From: Candidatus Sulfotelmatobacter sp.
GTDB taxonomy: Bacteria > Acidobacteriota > Terriglobia > Terriglobales > Acidobacteriaceae
Reading direction: 5' to 3'
Assembly: GCA_030037515.1 (NCBI GenBank)
Contig: JASHRE010000205.1
Location: forward strand, 1-7,484
Length of the DNA stretch: 7,484 nucleotides
Made by a program: the position numbers and the translations under genes. This document shows positions 6,252 through 7,484 of this stretch, one piece after another. The notes beneath the pieces were generated by a model, which did not search any database, was not told where the DNA came from, and saw nothing but the letters and a program-made list of their open reading frames with translations. Every line of letters starts with the position of its first letter. Position 1 is the first letter of the stretch.

Positions 6252-7484
6252 ATGGCAAACACTAGCGAGCTGCGCAGCCAGGAACTCCGCACGCACAATC
6301 ACCAGGGAGACGCCCTCCGACTGGGAATGAACTGGACCGAGGAGGATCTTGCTAAGCCCCAGGTATTGGTCGAGAGCGCGTGGGGGATGGGGCACCCCGG
6401 TACGTTTCATTTCGGCCCTTTGATCACCGAGGTGAATAACGGAGTTTTTGAGGCGGGAGGAAAACCGGCAGTTTTTACAGTGAGCGACATTTGCGATGGC
6501 GTCGTGCAAGCGACGTCGGGGATGAGTTATTCGCTTGTCTCACGCGACGTGATCGCCGCGATGGTTGAAATTCACGCGCTCGGCCATCCGCATGACGGGA
6601 TGGTCCTGATTTCGGGAAACGACAAGTCGGTGCCCGCGCACCTGCTCGCGATGGCGCGTTGCAATCTTCCGGCAATCCTCCTCCCCGGCGGCACTCAACT
6701 AAACGCACCCGATTACGTTACTTCCGACCAGACTTGGGCAATCGGCATGTCCGTGGAGCGGGGAGCGACTCCTCGCGCAGAGTTGGAATTAGCCCAGCAA
6801 GGTGCTTGTCCGACGTGTGGAGCTTGCCAGTTCATGGGCAGCGCCAGCACCGGACAGGTCATGGCGGAGGCGCTGGGACTTGCCTTGCCGGGATCCGCGC
6901 TTACCCCCTGTTTTTTAACCAAGCATCTGCGCTACGCACGGGCAACCGGAAAATCCAGTGTGAACCTGATCAACAAAGACATCCGGACCCGCGACCTCCT
7001 GACGCGAAAAGCCTTCGAGAATGCCATTACCATTCACGCCGCCACCGGCGGATCGACCAACGCACTGATTCATCTTCCAGCCATTGCCTACGAAGCCGGC
7101 GTCGACATCACGATTGACGACTTCGATCGCATACATCGTCTGGTTCCCGTGCTCGCCAACGTGAAGACAACGGGACGTTATCCGGTCGAATACTTCTGGT
7201 ACGCCGGCGGGCTTCCGCGGCTGATGCTCGAATTGAGAGACCTGCTTCATCTGGATTGCCTCACGGTCACCGGAAAGACCCTGGGGGAGAATCTTAGGGA
7301 CATCGAAAAGAGCCGTTTCTTCGATGAGCGGATCGGCTATCTGCACAACTATAAAATCACGCGGGACGAAATCATTCGGCCCCGCTCCAACCCGTTCGGT
7401 ACGGACGGAGGGGTTGCGATTCTTCGCGGAAACATTGCCCCGGGCGGGGCGGTGATCAAGGCATTTTCTGTACCCAAGCAGATG
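6252..7484 (+). CDS. IlvD/Edd-family dehydratase (dihydroxy-acid or sugar-acid dehydratase; C-terminus beyond window)
   Basis: The first 411 residues of a protein that should reach about 570-650. The IlvD/Edd family removes water from 2,3-dihydroxy acids or sugar acids to give 2-keto acids, normally using a [2Fe-2S] cluster and Mg2+. Family landmarks: LRSQ (7-10), EAGGKP (67-72), VSDICDG (77-83), SYSLVSRD (92-99), NDK (123-125) where the family has CDK, LLPGGTQL (143-150), CGACQFMGSAST (189-200), ALGLALPGSA (207-216), AATGGSTNALIHLPAIA (263-279) and GNIAPGGAVIK (393-403). The wording from CQFMG through HAATGGSTN to AGG(L/V)P resembles the YjhG/YagF xylonate-dehydratase branch more than housekeeping IlvD, so an automatic ilvD label may mislead. 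Of the three classical cluster cysteines, PCN reads PGT (49-51) and CDK reads NDK; only C192 remains, within CPTCGAC. D124 and K125 are kept. The substrate is unknown; a sugar acid is my guess. Confidence 0.88.
   Translation, partial: MANTSELRSQELRTHNHQGDALRLGMNWTEEDLAKPQVLVESAWGMGHPGTFHFGPLITEVNNGVFEAGGKPAVFTVSDICDGVVQATSGMSYSLVSRDVIAAMVEIHALGHPHDGMVLISGNDKSVPAHLLAMARCNLPAILLPGGTQLNAPDYVTSDQTWAIGMSVERGATPRAELELAQQGACPTCGACQFMGSASTGQVMAEALGLALPGSALTPCFLTKHLRYARATGKSSVNLINKDIRTRDLLTRKAFENAITIHAATGGSTNALIHLPAIAYEAGVDITIDDFDRIHRLVPVLANVKTTGRYPVEYFWYAGGLPRLMLELRDLLHLDCLTVTGKTLGENLRDIEKSRFFDERIGYLHNYKITRDEIIRPRSNPFGTDGGVAILRGNIAPGGAVIKAFSVPKQM

Noticed and set aside
6915..7346. 143-codon minus-strand frame opposite the dehydratase
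   Set aside because: The plus strand carries continuous IlvD/Edd family motifs; the reverse frame has none.

Overview
The window holds four real protein-coding genes plus one probable small membrane-protein gene from a Gram-negative type bacterium of moderately high GC. The tripartite RND efflux genes imply an outer membrane. Spaced-out single genes, good Shine-Dalgarno sites and the mix of an MdtAB-like pump, a GH15 glycosidase and an IlvD/Edd-family dehydratase would suit a soil or rhizosphere bacterium such as an acidobacterium or a proteobacterium. That placement is an impression from gene content, not a demonstrated assignment.

Layout. 1-1991 (minus) is the N-terminal 663 residues of an RND transporter closest to MdtB; the gene runs off the left edge. 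1988-3226 (minus) is its membrane fusion protein, MdtA-like, upstream in the same operon; the stop of mdtA and the start of mdtB overlap as ATGA, so translation is probably coupled. 3227-3737 is a non-coding stretch unusually rich in short dyads on the mdtA side, with a candidate plus-strand promoter on the other side. 3738-3929 (plus) is a 63-residue probable membrane protein beginning at GTG behind a perfect AGGAGG. 3930-4151 separates it from the convergent 4152-5990 (minus) GH15 glucoamylase/trehalase-like enzyme. 5991-6251 is a divergent promoter region containing a perfect 7-2-7 dyad. 6252-7484 (plus) is the first 411 residues of an IlvD/Edd-family dehydratase that runs off the right edge.

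How they fit together. The pump genes form one operon (periplasmic adaptor plus inner-membrane antiporter; an outer-membrane channel and perhaps a second RND subunit may lie left of the window). The GH15 enzyme and the dehydratase are transcribed divergently from a shared 261-bp region and could both serve carbohydrate catabolism, one releasing glucose from an alpha-glucoside and the other dehydrating a sugar acid or dihydroxy acid. This link is inference.

I see no CRISPR, tRNA, rRNA, insertion sequence, phage or defence system. The most interesting point is the dehydratase: by hand alignment two of the three cysteines that hold the iron-sulfur cluster in classical IlvD/Edd enzymes are replaced, while a CxxCxxC cluster surrounds the third.
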